Assembly (NCBI RefSeq): GCF_003590875.1
Contig: NZ_QYUN01000002.1
Span: 2,852,001-2,916,000 of the forward strand
Direction of reading: 5' to 3'
DNA length: 64,000 nt
From: Noviherbaspirillum cavernae
GTDB taxonomy: Bacteria > Pseudomonadota > Gammaproteobacteria > Burkholderiales > Burkholderiaceae_D
This document shows, one piece after another, positions 1 to 8,899 of the stretch. A model generated the notes under the pieces. That model saw only the letters and a list, made by a program, of their open reading frames with translations, ran no database searches and was not told the DNA's origin. The position numbers and the translations under genes were made by a program. The first letter of the stretch is position 1; every line of letters begins with the position of its first letter.

Positions 1-243
1 GCGCCCGAGGACATGATCGCCGAGGGCGACAAGGTGGTGGTCACCGGACAGGCAACGTGGACAGTGAGGGCGACCGGCCAGGACTATGACAATCCATGGG
101 TGCACATCTTCACCATCCGCGATGGCAAGGTGGCAAAGTTCCAGCAATTCAATGACACGGCGGCAGCGCGGAAAGCCTTCAAGCCGGTGGATACAGCGGC
201 ACAACAGGCAGGGACCGGCACAGGCGCGACACCGCTCCATTGA
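1..243 (+). CDS. NTF2-like / SnoaL-like protein, C-terminal fragment
   Basis: Reading frame is open from the first base, so the gene begins upstream of the window and only its last 80 residues are seen. The segment with WTVRATGQDYDNPWVH, then FTIRDGKVAKFQQFND, matches the C-terminal strands of the NTF2-like (SnoaL/ketosteroid isomerase-related) alpha+beta barrel, where 'F.i.dGKi....f.D' is typical. A Gly/Thr/Ala-rich tail follows. The substrate cannot be told from this family alone. Confidence 0.7.
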   Translation, partial: APEDMIAEGDKVVVTGQATWTVRATGQDYDNPWVHIFTIRDGKVAKFQQFNDTAAARKAFKPVDTAAQQAGTGTGATPLH

Positions 244-346
244 CCCGCAACCAACGCGGCAACATCATGCCCCGGCTGCCTGCCGGGGCATTTTGCCGGG
301 CGCGCCGACCCGCATCGCGCCAACACTCAGGATCGCCGCCCGCCGA

Positions 347-1354
347 TCACGGTTTGCCAGGCAGCGGCGAGAATTCCACCGGCACCCACGCGTATCCCTT
401 GCGCTCGGCGCGGACATGTCCGATGCCGGGGAATGGAATGTGCGCGCCCGCGACCCAGAGTTTCTTCTTCGCGGCGTCGGCAAAGACTTTCTTGCGGCTG
501 GCGATGGCCTGCTTGCTGTTGAAGTCGAAGTCAATCGCGACTTCGGGCCGCGCGAACTGGACCGAGTGGCTGTGCACGATATCGCCCCACACCAGAAGCT
601 GCTGCTGCGCCGAGGAGAACAGGTAGCCGGCATGGCCTGGCGTATGCCCCGGTGTCGACACGGAAACGACACCAGGCAGGATCGTTGCACCGGCGTCGAA
701 CTCCTTGAGCTTGCCCGCTGCAAGGTATGGCGCAACGGAATCCTGCGCCATCTTGAAGTAGGGCTGCGCGTCCTGCGGCGCTTTCGCGGCGATGTCCTTG
801 TTGAGCCAGAATGCCGCTTCCTCCTTCGCCACGTATACGGTGGCATTCGGGAACGCAGGTTTGCCATCGGCAGCAACAAGACCGCACGCATGATCGCCGT
901 GCAAATGCGTCAGCAGCACCGTATCGACCTGCGCCATGTCGTAGCCGGCGGCGCGGATGTTGCCGCCAATCACACCGAGCGTCGGACCGAAGCATTTTGC
1001 CGCGCCGGTATCGATGAGAATCAGGTTGCCGCCGGTATTGATCAGGTACGCGTTGACTGCGGTCTGCATGCCTTTCGTGGTTTCGACAAACATGCGTGCC
1101 AGCAGACTTTGAATGTCCGTCGCGCTCGCGCCCTTCAGCAGCTTCTGGTCGAGTACGACCAGCCCGTCGTACAGCGCGCTCACTTCAAGCTCGCCCAGCA
1201 CCATGCGATAGAAGCCGGGGACCTGGGTCGCCTGCTTCGCCGGCGGCGCAGCTGAAGCCGTGGCAGGAATGAGGGCCGTCATTGCCGTGGACCCGGCGAT
1301 CAATGTGGCCAGCAGGATTTTCCGCGAGATGTTCTTCATGTTGTGTCGTGCCAT
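347..1354 (-). CDS. Secreted MBL-fold metallo-hydrolase
   Basis: 335-residue metallo-beta-lactamase-fold hydrolase. The signature HxHxDH is at residues 150-155 (HLHGDHA), with a further zinc-ligand region TPGHTPGH downstream. The N-terminus is a signal peptide (KNISRKILLATLIAGS, cleavage near ATASAAPP), so it should act in the periplasm or outside the cell. Start chosen at 1354 because a purine-rich AAAGAAAG lies upstream; an in-frame ATG at 1339 gives an equally good signal peptide, while the frame runs open to 1393. Family members include lactonases and other hydrolases; the substrate is not evident. Transcribed divergently from the EamA gene at 1550. Confidence 0.85.
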   Translation of the reverse strand: MARHNMKNISRKILLATLIAGSTAMTALIPATASAAPPAKQATQVPGFYRMVLGELEVSALYDGLVVLDQKLLKGASATDIQSLLARMFVETTKGMQTAVNAYLINTGGNLILIDTGAAKCFGPTLGVIGGNIRAAGYDMAQVDTVLLTHLHGDHACGLVAADGKPAFPNATVYVAKEEAAFWLNKDIAAKAPQDAQPYFKMAQDSVAPYLAAGKLKEFDAGATILPGVVSVSTPGHTPGHAGYLFSSAQQQLLVWGDIVHSHSVQFARPEVAIDFDFNSKQAIASRKKVFADAAKKKLWVAGAHIPFPGIGHVRAERKGYAWVPVEFSPLPGKP

Positions 1355-1549
1355 GGCTTTCTTTGTGAAAATTGATGATGGGAATTTGATCATAACGTAA
1401 TTCCGTCAGCGCTTTTCCTGTGGAAATCCGCCGGCGGATTGTCGTGTTCGGTCGGGGGGCGGCAAGGAGATTGCGCAATATGGCTGCACCGGAACGCATT
1501 ATCTTGTGCATATGCGGCAGCCGATGCCTTGCTGCCGGAAAGGCATCTG

Positions 1550-2389
1550 ATGTCGTCCATGCGGATTGTGTTGCTGACGTCGCTTGCGATGCTGGCCTTT
1601 GCCGGCAATTCGCTGCTGTGCCGTCTTGCGTTGACGGACACCGGCATCGATGCCGCAAGCTTCACGACCATACGCATTGTTTCCGGCGCGCTCGTGCTGG
1701 TGCCGGTGGCGAGATGGCGCAACGGTGCGGGTGCACCTGCGCCGGACTGGCCGTCGGCCATCGCGCTGTTTGCCTACGCGGCGTGTTTTTCCTTCGCCTA
1801 TGTCAGCCTGTCGGCGGGGACCGGTGCCTTGCTGTTGTTCGGCGCGGTGCAGGCAGCGATGATCGGCTACGGCTTGTGGCGCGGCGAATCGCTCGCCTGG
1901 CGGCGGATCGCGGGTCTTGCATGCGCCTTTGCCGGCATCGTCGGCCTGGTGCTGCCCGGCATTACCGCCCCGCCGCTGCAGGGTGCGGCGTTGATGCTGG
2001 CTGCGGGTGTCGCGTGGGGAATTTTCAGCATCCGCGGCAAGGGCGCGGGCGATCCGACCGCCGTGATGGCGGGCAGCTTCCTGCGCGCCGCGCCGCTCGC
2101 TGCCGTGTTGAGCATCGTCACCCTGCACTCGGCGACGCTAGACGCCATGGGTGTTGCGTATGCCATTGCATCCGGCGCGCTGACGTCCGGAGTCGGTTAT
2201 GTCATCTGGTACACCGCACTGCGCGGATTGAGCGTGACCAGCGCGGCCATCGTGCAACTGACCGTCCCGATGATCGCGGCAGCAGCCGGTGTGATTCTGT
2301 TGAACGAACCACTTACCGCACGACTGCTGATTGCCTCGGCCATCATTCTGGGCGGGGTGGCATTGGCACTGACCGGCAAGAAAACCTGA
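1550..2389 (+). CDS. EamA/DMT-family inner membrane exporter
   Basis: 279-residue hydrophobic protein with about ten predicted membrane segments arranged as two EamA repeats, the hallmark of drug/metabolite transporters such as RhaT/YdcZ-like exporters. Visible signatures are AGNSLLCRLAL in the first helix and LNEPLTARLLIASAIILGG near the end, where the family's 'E' precedes the last helices. Start at 1550 is supported by GGAAAGG six bases upstream; MSSM at 1550 is preferred over the in-frame ATG at 1559. Cargo unknown; amino acids or metabolites are typical. A strong hairpin follows the stop codon. Confidence 0.85.
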   Translation: MSSMRIVLLTSLAMLAFAGNSLLCRLALTDTGIDAASFTTIRIVSGALVLVPVARWRNGAGAPAPDWPSAIALFAYAACFSFAYVSLSAGTGALLLFGAVQAAMIGYGLWRGESLAWRRIAGLACAFAGIVGLVLPGITAPPLQGAALMLAAGVAWGIFSIRGKGAGDPTAVMAGSFLRAAPLAAVLSIVTLHSATLDAMGVAYAIASGALTSGVGYVIWYTALRGLSVTSAAIVQLTVPMIAAAAGVILLNEPLTARLLIASAIILGGVALALTGKKT

Positions 2390-2393
2390 CCTC

Positions 2394-2428
2394 AAAAAAA
2401 AACCCGACACCGGTTCCGGTATCGGGTT
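2394..2428 (-). terminator. Rho-independent terminator hairpin with T-tract on the minus strand
   Basis: A 13-bp stem (2401-2413 with 2416-2428, one mismatch, two-base loop) is preceded on the plus strand by a run of A (2394-2402). On the minus strand this reads as stem then T-tract. It sits just after the EamA gene, so it may stop transcripts of both directions. Confidence 0.7.
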
Positions 2429-2686
2429 CTGCCTTGCATCATGCGCAAGGACACATGCAGGGAGCCGACAACAATCAACATTGCGGCTCTTCGTAATCAT
2501 GCGTCATCGGGTTGTTCCTCGGCATGATCTCTGCCCTAGTCAAGGGCCATCAGCTTTCACCGCATCGACGTTTGTCGAGCGTAATACTCACTGACTTGAT
2601 ATTACTTTAGTCTCCTACACTGTAAATGCAAGGGTGAAGATCGGCATTGCGTGCGGGTCGGGTTTTATTTTTTCATGGAGAGCGGA

Positions 2687-3043
2687 ATGACATCGAAATT
2701 TTCATTGCTGACTGTGATTGTTGCGTCATTGCTGGCGACAAGCATCGCGCCGGTGAGCGCGATGGAACCTCCGGTCAAACTGCTGGGCGATCCCGCGCCG
2801 GCATCGTCGGGGACGCGCACGATCGTGATCACGCCGGATACCAGGCATGTGAACGTGACAGGAGGCGAGGTCGTGAATTTCGCGGTCGGCGACAAGATGT
2901 TCACATGGAGCTTCTTCGTTGCGGCAGGCATTTCCTCATTCGATCTGAACCGCATCGCGCCGCCCGGCATGCTCGACCACGTGGTGACGGCATATGTCGC
3001 GCGCGACCCGCGCTATATCGGCGGGGGCAATCGGAATCGTTGA
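2687..3043 (+). CDS. CzcE-like periplasmic metal-response protein
   Basis: 118 residues with a signal peptide (MTSKFSLLTVIVASLLATS, cleavage near PVSAM). The mature part reads LLGDPAPASSGTRTIVITPD, then HVNVTGGEVVNFAVGDKMF and FDLNRIAPPGMLDH, which matches the CzcE family of small periplasmic copper-binding proteins known from Cupriavidus heavy-metal resistance plasmids. The frame is open from a GTG at 2651, but GGAG six bases before ATG 2687 and the clean signal peptide fix the start. No czc or cop genes lie next to it, so it looks like a stand-alone copy. An inverted repeat GTAATA...TATTAC lies about 90 bp upstream and could be regulatory. Confidence 0.8.
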   Translation: MTSKFSLLTVIVASLLATSIAPVSAMEPPVKLLGDPAPASSGTRTIVITPDTRHVNVTGGEVVNFAVGDKMFTWSFFVAAGISSFDLNRIAPPGMLDHVVTAYVARDPRYIGGGNRNR

Positions 3044-3103
3044 CGCTCTTTGCCGACGACTCGATGATATCGAGGCGGCGCTTGCACCAATCCGGAGCCG
3101 GTT

Positions 3104-3358
3104 TCAGTACGCCCGGTAAATCGGATAGCCATAGCCGATGTAGCCGCCGGATCGCACCAGATCGTCACGTGTGCTCAAGCGCAAGATGCAATCGCGCCAG
3201 CGATCGGTGTCTCTCGCATAGCCTAACTTGTCGCAAGCCGGGCCGTACACTTGCATCATGTAATCGGCCTCTTTCGCCATGTACTGGGCGCGTTGCTCCG
3301 GCGTAGTACACGCAGCAAGCAGCGCAGCCATTGCCAACACCATCATCGACACACGCAT
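3104..3358 (-). CDS. Small outer-membrane-type lipoprotein, function unknown
   Basis: 84 residues beginning MRVSMMVLAMAALLAAC, a lipoprotein signal peptide with lipobox LAAC and the modified Cys at position 17. The mature part is short, carries two further Cys (YGPACDKLGY and WRDCILRL, likely a disulfide) and ends in a Gly/Tyr-rich tail. The pattern resembles small Burkholderiales lipoproteins of unknown function. It faces the czcE-like gene tail to tail. Confidence 0.65.
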   Translation of the reverse strand: MRVSMMVLAMAALLAACTTPEQRAQYMAKEADYMMQVYGPACDKLGYARDTDRWRDCILRLSTRDDLVRSGGYIGYGYPIYRAY

Positions 3359-3474
3359 TCCGGCCTCCTCGGTTTGTCACGGCACGCGCTCGATCCGGCG
3401 CATCATCGATGTGCACAGCCTGATGCCGTATTTAGAAGATAGGACAATGCCGCGCGTTGCGAAAGCCGAAAGCA

Positions 3475-3777
3475 TCAGCCGTCGTACCAGGGTGTCTTCG
3501 GGGTCTGCAGTGTTTCGGTCACTTGAAGCCGGTGCACGACGAGTTCGTCGATTTCCAGCCGGCGAATCCGCGCATGCCCGATGGCAAGCCGACCGATAGC
3601 CAGCACCCCCATCGCAATCGCGCCAAAGGCCAGCGCACCGATGGCGAGCGCGCCGACGGACTGCGAACCAATCGCGATTGATTTGAGGCGCACAATCTCC
3701 GGGGGCGGTGCGATTGCACCGGATACCGCTTGCGGCATCGGCTCACGCACTTTGACAACACGTTCGCGCAGCAGCAT
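3475..3777 (-). CDS. Small period-5 repeat (pentapeptide-solenoid-like) protein
   Basis: 100-residue protein whose residues 34-86 form a strict five-residue repeat of the type G-A-L-A-I. Hydrophobic residues fall at 36, 41, 46, 51, 56, 61, 66, 71, 76, 81 and 86, and a second set (mostly Leu/Ile) at 34, 44, 49, 54, 59, 64, 74, 79 and 84. This periodicity is that of pentapeptide-repeat beta-helices, although the canonical A(D/N)Lxx residues are missing. The first repeats are rich in Gly/Ala, the later ones charged. Start 3777 is decided by a strong AAGGAGGT just upstream; the frame stays open to 3855. No signal peptide. Function unknown; a membrane hairpin is a less likely reading. Confidence 0.65.
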   Translation of the reverse strand: MLLRERVVKVREPMPQAVSGAIAPPPEIVRLKSIAIGSQSVGALAIGALAFGAIAMGVLAIGRLAIGHARIRRLEIDELVVHRLQVTETLQTPKTPWYDG

Positions 3778-4066
3778 GGCACCTCCTTGTGACGACATGA
3801 CCATTGCTTTATACGCCATATGAGAGGTGCCGGACCTGCGCAATGCGCGATGCAACGCTGCGCTTGATTCGTCTCAAATGACGAACAAGCCGCCACATGC
3901 TCGACGGCACGGATGCGCCGCGATCAGGAAGCGATGCGCCGTGCTCTACTTCAAGATTCGGACCGTTTCGGGTTATGCTTGCCTGCAACATGCCCGCTTC
4001 GACGCACCGGCAAGCGTATTCCTCTTTTCTTCCCGCACTGACCACGCCGCACTGACCACGCATTTC

Positions 4067-4468
4067 ATGAACCTGACCACACCCGCCCTGCTGTTTCCTG
4101 CCATCTCATTGCTGCTGCTGGCATATACCAATCGCTTCCTCGTGCTGGCACAACTGATCCGGCACCTGCACAGCCAGCACCGGGACAACTTGCCGGACGT
4201 CGTGGTGCGGCAGATCGACAATCTGCGGATCCGCATCACGCTGATGCGCCGCATGCAGACCATGGGCGTGTCCAGTTTCCTCTTATGCGCGCTGTCGATG
4301 TTCCTCGTGTTCATCGACATGATCGAGATTGCGCAATACATCTTCGGCTTGAGCATCCTGCTGCTCGTGATCTCGCTGCTGCTGTCGCTTTACGAAATCC
4401 TGATCAGCACCAAGGCCATTGAAATCGAACTGGAAATGGTCGAGCAGGATCTGCAAAAACGATTGTGA
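4067..4468 (+). CDS. DUF2721 family membrane protein
   Basis: 133-residue protein with an N-terminal membrane segment (TTPALLFPAISLLLLAYTNR), a charged cytoplasmic stretch (HLHSQHRDNLPDVVVRQIDN) with the RIRITLMRRMQTMGV region typical of DUF2721, then two closely spaced membrane helices and an acidic C-terminal helix (EIELEMVEQDLQKRL). The family is conserved in Proteobacteria but uncharacterised. The start at 4067 is the first ATG before the hydrophobic segment; no clear ribosome-binding site is seen. A 7-bp hairpin (4470-4476 with 4484-4490) follows the stop. Confidence 0.75.
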   Translation: MNLTTPALLFPAISLLLLAYTNRFLVLAQLIRHLHSQHRDNLPDVVVRQIDNLRIRITLMRRMQTMGVSSFLLCALSMFLVFIDMIEIAQYIFGLSILLLVISLLLSLYEILISTKAIEIELEMVEQDLQKRL

Positions 4469-4565
4469 GGCAAGGCATCCGCCGCCTTGCAAGAATGGCC
4501 AGCCGTGCAGGATGGCGGGCGCGGCTGCATAATTGCTCTTCCCCTGAAATCCGCCGAGAAACACC

Positions 4566-5213
4566 ATGAACTTCGCCACCTGGATCACCTTCTTTTTCGC
4601 CGCCTGCGCCATCGCCGTTTCGCCCGGTTCCGGCGCGGTGCTATCGATGTCGCATGGGCTTTCCTATGGCGTGAAGCGAACCACCGGCACCATCCTCGGC
4701 TTGCAGGCCGGCCTCTTGCTGGTGCTGTTCATCGCGGGCGCGGGTGTCGGCTCGATCCTGGTGGCATCCGAACTCGCTTTCAACATCGTCAAGATCGTCG
4801 GCGCGCTCTACCTCATCTATCTCGGCTTCAGCCAATGGCGCGCGCGGGTGGAAGTCAGCGCGGACATGCCGCTGCAGGCGGCCGCGCATACCGAGGTACC
4901 GGCCCTGTCGCGGCGCTTTCTGACTGGCTTCCTGACCAACGCCACCAATCCCAAAGGCATCATTTTCCTGGTCGCGGTACTGCCGCAGTTCATCGACCAC
5001 AACGCCGCGCTGGTGCCACAGCTGCTGATCCTGGCGGCAACGATGTGCACCGTCGACCTCGTGGTAATGCACAGCTATGCCTTCGCCGCATCGTCGATGC
5101 AAAGATATTTCCGCGATGCACGAGCGGTGAAGCAGCAGAACCGCTTTTTCGGCGGCATCCTGATGGCCGTCGGCGCGGCATTGTTCTTCGTCAAGCGCAA
5201 TCCGGGCACGTAA
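4566..5213 (+). CDS. LysE/RhtB-family amino acid exporter
   Basis: 215 residues, the usual length for LysE/RhtB translocators, with about six membrane helices. Family signatures are AVSPGSGAVLSMSHGLSYG in the first loop, GALYLIYLGFSQWRA in the third helix, and FLTNATNPKGIIFLVAVLPQF in the fourth. These proteins export amino acids (Lys, Thr, homoserine, Leu) across the inner membrane; the exact substrate cannot be told. The gene stands alone, 97 bp after the DUF2721 gene. Confidence 0.88.
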   Translation: MNFATWITFFFAACAIAVSPGSGAVLSMSHGLSYGVKRTTGTILGLQAGLLLVLFIAGAGVGSILVASELAFNIVKIVGALYLIYLGFSQWRARVEVSADMPLQAAAHTEVPALSRRFLTGFLTNATNPKGIIFLVAVLPQFIDHNAALVPQLLILAATMCTVDLVVMHSYAFAASSMQRYFRDARAVKQQNRFFGGILMAVGAALFFVKRNPGT

Positions 5214-5339
5214 ACATCGCGCGTTTCTGCGGCATCATTGATCCAGCGGAAATCGTCATGCCGTAATTGACTCAGGCCCGCCGAGAGTGTGCTAGCTTGT
5301 AGACGATTTACCAAGCACCCGGCATCCTGACAACCGACC

Positions 5340-6539
5340 ATGAACCGCATCGTTGATCTCGTCTGGCACAGGCTTGCCGGCTTGATGCCTGGGGAACTGA
5401 GACAGGCGGAATTCGGCTGGCTGGGTGCGCCGTATCAGCATCCGCTCCTGCTCGCGCGCAGACGGGCTACGCTGATCGTCAATCGCGTGCGCCTGTTCGC
5501 CTATCTGTTCGCGGTGCTGACGCCCTTGTGGAGCATCGTCGATTTTCTGATCTTCCCTGTCGTCCTGTGGCTCGATCTTGCGCTGATGCGCTTTGCCGCC
5601 TGCGTCGCATTCGCCAGCCTGCTGATGGAATACAAGCCCAACGGCAACACGCTGCATGCGTATCGCGCAATCGCGTTCCTGTTCGCGATTCCCACCGTGT
5701 TCGACATCGCGTCGCATTTCCTGATCGCCAGCCACCAGCTGGCCGACACCCCGGCGGCCATCGTCGGCGGCTATGCCTTCCTGCCGTTCGTGCTGCTGGC
5801 GGGGTTGTCGATCTTTCCGCTGACCCTGCTGGAAAACCTGATCATCGCCTGCCCCATCCTGATCCTGCAATTCGTCTCGGGCTACGTGCGCTGGCCGACG
5901 CTGGACTGGGCGTCGTTTGCCGGCGCATTCTGGCTGCTGCTTATCATCACCGGCATGTCGGCGCTGGCTGGCATGAGCCAGCTGGCCTTCATGCTCGCGC
6001 TGGTCAGGCAGGCCTTGCGCGACCCGCTGACCGGGACCTTCTCGCGCAACAGCGGCGAGGAAGTGATCGAGCTGCAGTTCAGCGTCACGCGTCGCAGCGG
6101 CAAGCCGCTGGCGATTGCCTTCATCGACCTCGACCACTTCAAGAGCGTCAATGACCGCTTCGGCCACGAGGCGGGCGACCATGTGCTGATCGCGACGACC
6201 GAGACCATCAGCCGCAACCTGCGGCGCGGCGACGTGCTGGCGCGCTGGGGCGGCGAGGAGTTCGTGCTGATCATGCCCAACACCGACATCAAGGAAGCCG
6301 AGTCGGCGCTGGTGCGGCTGCGGCATATCGGCTTCGGCATGCGCCCCGACAACACGCCGGTCACGGCCAGCATCGGCATTGCCGAACGCATCGACATGCA
6401 TGCGCAAGACTGGAAGACGCTGGTGGACAAGGCGGACCAGCGCATGTATCGCGCCAAGCAAGGCGGGCGCGACCGCATCGTCTGCACCGACGGACCGGAA
6501 ACGGCAAGTCAACCGGCATCGTCCGTGGCATCGCACTGA
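5340..6539 (+). CDS. Membrane-anchored GGDEF diguanylate cyclase
   Basis: 399 residues. The N-terminal half (about 50-220) has five to six hydrophobic helices without a recognised sensor fold; the C-terminal half is a GGDEF domain. The active-site loop is GGEEF at 304-308, consistent with GTP condensation to cyclic-di-GMP, and an inhibitory-site RxxD (RRGD) stands five residues before it, so feedback inhibition is expected. The motif DLDHFKSVNDRFGH before it provides metal ligands. Likely signal: an unknown membrane or envelope cue. Confidence 0.88.
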   Translation: MNRIVDLVWHRLAGLMPGELRQAEFGWLGAPYQHPLLLARRRATLIVNRVRLFAYLFAVLTPLWSIVDFLIFPVVLWLDLALMRFAACVAFASLLMEYKPNGNTLHAYRAIAFLFAIPTVFDIASHFLIASHQLADTPAAIVGGYAFLPFVLLAGLSIFPLTLLENLIIACPILILQFVSGYVRWPTLDWASFAGAFWLLLIITGMSALAGMSQLAFMLALVRQALRDPLTGTFSRNSGEEVIELQFSVTRRSGKPLAIAFIDLDHFKSVNDRFGHEAGDHVLIATTETISRNLRRGDVLARWGGEEFVLIMPNTDIKEAESALVRLRHIGFGMRPDNTPVTASIGIAERIDMHAQDWKTLVDKADQRMYRAKQGGRDRIVCTDGPETASQPASSVASH

Positions 6540-6667
6540 CCGCACCGACGCTTGACCTTTGGCAAGACGCCTTTCCGGTTTCTGAGGCAGATTTAACAAG
6601 CACCGTTTTTGCCGAACTTTCAGGCACCTCGCGGTCTGATATCGCAACTCAACACACAATCTCGCCC

Positions 6668-7288
6668 ATGAAGCCAATCTCGGTAGACAACGTCGTCAAC
6701 ACATACCGCCTGTATGCGCCGCTATACGATCGATTGTTCGGCGCAGTGTTCGAGCCGGGGCGACAGGCGCTGACCGAGGCGGTATCGTCGATGCGTCCGG
6801 CTTCCATTCTGGAAGTCGGGGTCGGCACGGGACTGACGCTCAGCCACTACCCGGCCAAGTCCGCCGTGGTCGGGATCGATATCTCGCACGAGATGCTGGA
6901 GATCGCACGGCAGCGGGCAGAGGAAATGTCGGGACGCAACATCCATCTGGTCGCGATGAATGCGGAGGCGATGGAATTTCCGGACGGTTCCTTCGATTGC
7001 GTGGCGATTCCCTATGTGCTGTCGGTCACGCCGGAACCGCAGCGATTGATCGCCGAAATCCGCCGCGTCTGCCGCAAGGGCGGCACCATCCTGATCCTGA
7101 ACCACTTCAGCGGCAGCCGCTTCTGGTGGCTGCTCGAACATGCGTTCAAGTCGCTGGCCGACCGCATCGGCTTTCGCTCCGACTTCTGTTTCGATGAGCA
7201 AATCCTGAAGCACGACTGGGAAATCCGCTCGGTCCGCAAGGTGAACTTTCTCGGCCTGTCCAAGCTGATCGTGATCCGCAATACCTGA
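6668..7288 (+). CDS. Class I SAM methyltransferase, PmtA-like (phospholipid N-methyltransferase type)
   Basis: 206 residues with a Rossmann methyltransferase fold. It starts YRLYAPLYDRLFGAVFEPGR, then SAM motif I LEVGVGTGL, acidic motif II (VGIDIS), and FDCVAIPYVLSVTPEP at motif IV. The 'YA.lYD..FG....pGR' start and the late HFSGSRFWWLLEH stretch resemble the Rhodobacter PmtA group, which methylates phosphatidylethanolamine towards phosphatidylcholine. A ubiquinone/menaquinone-type methyltransferase is the alternative. Single gene, 128 bp after the GGDEF gene. Confidence 0.75.
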   Translation: MKPISVDNVVNTYRLYAPLYDRLFGAVFEPGRQALTEAVSSMRPASILEVGVGTGLTLSHYPAKSAVVGIDISHEMLEIARQRAEEMSGRNIHLVAMNAEAMEFPDGSFDCVAIPYVLSVTPEPQRLIAEIRRVCRKGGTILILNHFSGSRFWWLLEHAFKSLADRIGFRSDFCFDEQILKHDWEIRSVRKVNFLGLSKLIVIRNT

Positions 7289-7531
7289 ATATCTGGACTC
7301 CAGCCCCGAAGGCAGGCTGCCGTTCATCCTCTCTCCCCTGTCGGCGCACGCTGCGCAAACCGCCGGCGATATTCAACGGGACGCATGTCGGCCGCGTGCC
7401 CCCTGCTCCTCATCAGCCGGCGACACAAGGGGTTTGACGGATCAATCGCCGGGCGGTGTATTGCTTTGCCGCTTTCATTCCAAATGGAAAGGATTAGAAT
7501 CCTTGGCACATATTCATCACAAGGAGACACC

Positions 7532-8800
7532 ATGCATCCATCGCCATTCCGTACCGCACGTGCGCCGAGGCTTGTCCTGTCGCTCATGGCCGCCCTCTCC
7601 GCCTGCGCGGTGTTCACCTGCGCCCACGCAGCCGATCCCGACACCAAACTGCTGGAGGCGGCGAAGCAGGCGCAACCTGCGCTGATCGACACGCTCAAGG
7701 ACATGGTGTCGATCGAATCCGGCAGCAGCAATGCGGCGGGACTGGCGAAAATGGCCGACTACACCGAGAAGCAGCTCAAGGCGCTCGGCGCACGCACTGA
7801 GCGGCACAAATCCGGCAAAGGCGCCGGCAGTACCGTGGTCGGCACCTTCACCGGCACCGGCACCAAACGGTTGATGCTGATGGCGCACATGGACACGGTG
7901 TATCCGGAAGGCACGCTGGCGACGCAGCCGTGGCGCGTCGAGAGCGGACGCATCTACGGTCCCGGCATCGCCGACGACAAGGGCGGCATCGCGGTCATCC
8001 TGCACGCGCTCAAGATGCTCAACGATGCCGGCTGGCGCGACTACGCCAAGGTGACCGTGCTGTTCAATTCGGACGAGGAAATCGGCTCGATCGATTCCGG
8101 CGAACTGATCGCGACGCTCGCCGCCGAGCACGACTACGTCTTCTCGTGCGAGCCGATCGCGGCCAGGGCGGAGGGCTTGCTGCTCGGCGCCAGCGGCACC
8201 GGCACCGTGACAATGCAGGTGCGAGGACGCACGTCGCACGCCGGCGCGGCACCCGAACTGGGCCGCAACGCACTGGTCGAGTTGTCACACCAGATCCTGC
8301 AGACCCGAGACATCGCCAAATCCATTCCGGGTACGCAATTGAACTGGACGGTGGCGCAAGCCGGACAAGTGCGCAACCAGATCCCCGAACGCGCATTCGC
8401 CACCGCCGACATGCGGCTGACCGTTGCCGACGGATTCGAGCGCATGGAAGCCGCGCTGCGTGAACGCGTGGCCAACAAGCTGGTACCCGATACAGAAACC
8501 ACGATCGCGATCGAGCGCGGCCGTCCACCCTTCGTCGCCTCCTCCGCGGCGCGCGAGCTGGCGAAGAAGGCGCAAGGCATCTATGGCGAGATCGGACGCA
8601 AGCTTGCGCTGCACGACAACACCGGCGGCGCAACCGATGCCGGATTCGCGGCCCGTTCGGGCAAGGCCATCGTGCTGGAGAGCTTCGGCCTCGCCGGCGA
8701 GGGCTACCATGCGCGCGACGAATTCATCACGGTGGATTCGATCGTGCCGCGCCTGTACCTGATGACGCGCATGATGCAGGAAGTCGCGAAGGCGCAATAA
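7532..8800 (+). CDS. Secreted M20 metallopeptidase, glutamate carboxypeptidase (CPG2) type
   Basis: 422 residues with a signal peptide ending near CAHA (residues 30-33). Zinc/catalytic residues of the M20 family are in place: AHMDTV (His119, Asp121), GIADDKGG (Asp148), the general-base pair DEE (181-183), and SCEPI (Glu207). The dimerisation domain begins GASGTGTVTMQVRGRTSHAG. This architecture fits carboxypeptidase G2, which cleaves C-terminal glutamate from folates or N-acyl glutamates in the periplasm; other N-acyl amino acids are possible. Start 7532 is fixed by AAGGAGA five bases upstream. Confidence 0.88.
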   Translation: MHPSPFRTARAPRLVLSLMAALSACAVFTCAHAADPDTKLLEAAKQAQPALIDTLKDMVSIESGSSNAAGLAKMADYTEKQLKALGARTERHKSGKGAGSTVVGTFTGTGTKRLMLMAHMDTVYPEGTLATQPWRVESGRIYGPGIADDKGGIAVILHALKMLNDAGWRDYAKVTVLFNSDEEIGSIDSGELIATLAAEHDYVFSCEPIAARAEGLLLGASGTGTVTMQVRGRTSHAGAAPELGRNALVELSHQILQTRDIAKSIPGTQLNWTVAQAGQVRNQIPERAFATADMRLTVADGFERMEAALRERVANKLVPDTETTIAIERGRPPFVASSAARELAKKAQGIYGEIGRKLALHDNTGGATDAGFAARSGKAIVLESFGLAGEGYHARDEFITVDSIVPRLYLMTRMMQEVAKAQ

Positions 8801-8802
8801 AA

Positions 8803-8838
8803 AGAAAAACGGCGGACTGCACCAAGTGCCGTCCGCCG
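8803..8838 (-). terminator. Terminator of the malic enzyme gene
   Basis: An 8-bp stem (8810-8817, CGGCGGAC, with 8831-8838, GTCCGCCG) is followed on the minus strand by a T-rich run (the A-rich stretch 8799-8809 on the plus strand). It lies 60 bp after the malic enzyme stop codon and directly behind the M20 gene, so it serves the minus strand and may act bidirectionally. Confidence 0.7.
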
Positions 8839-8899
8839 CGGAATCGGTCTGCCCCTTCATGCAAGGGGCTTTCACCGACCAGTCTTTATCGACGCCCCA

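Noticed and set aside
2560..2640. Metal-responsive promoter for the CzcE-like gene
   Set aside because: Short inverted repeats are present (TCGAC/GTCGA, GTAATA/TATTAC), but none matches a known metal-regulator box well enough to name.
5292..6677. 461-codon minus-strand frame opposite the GGDEF gene at 5340
   Set aside because: Antisense shadow of a well-supported gene; composition is Gln/Arg/His-rich and unlike a protein family.
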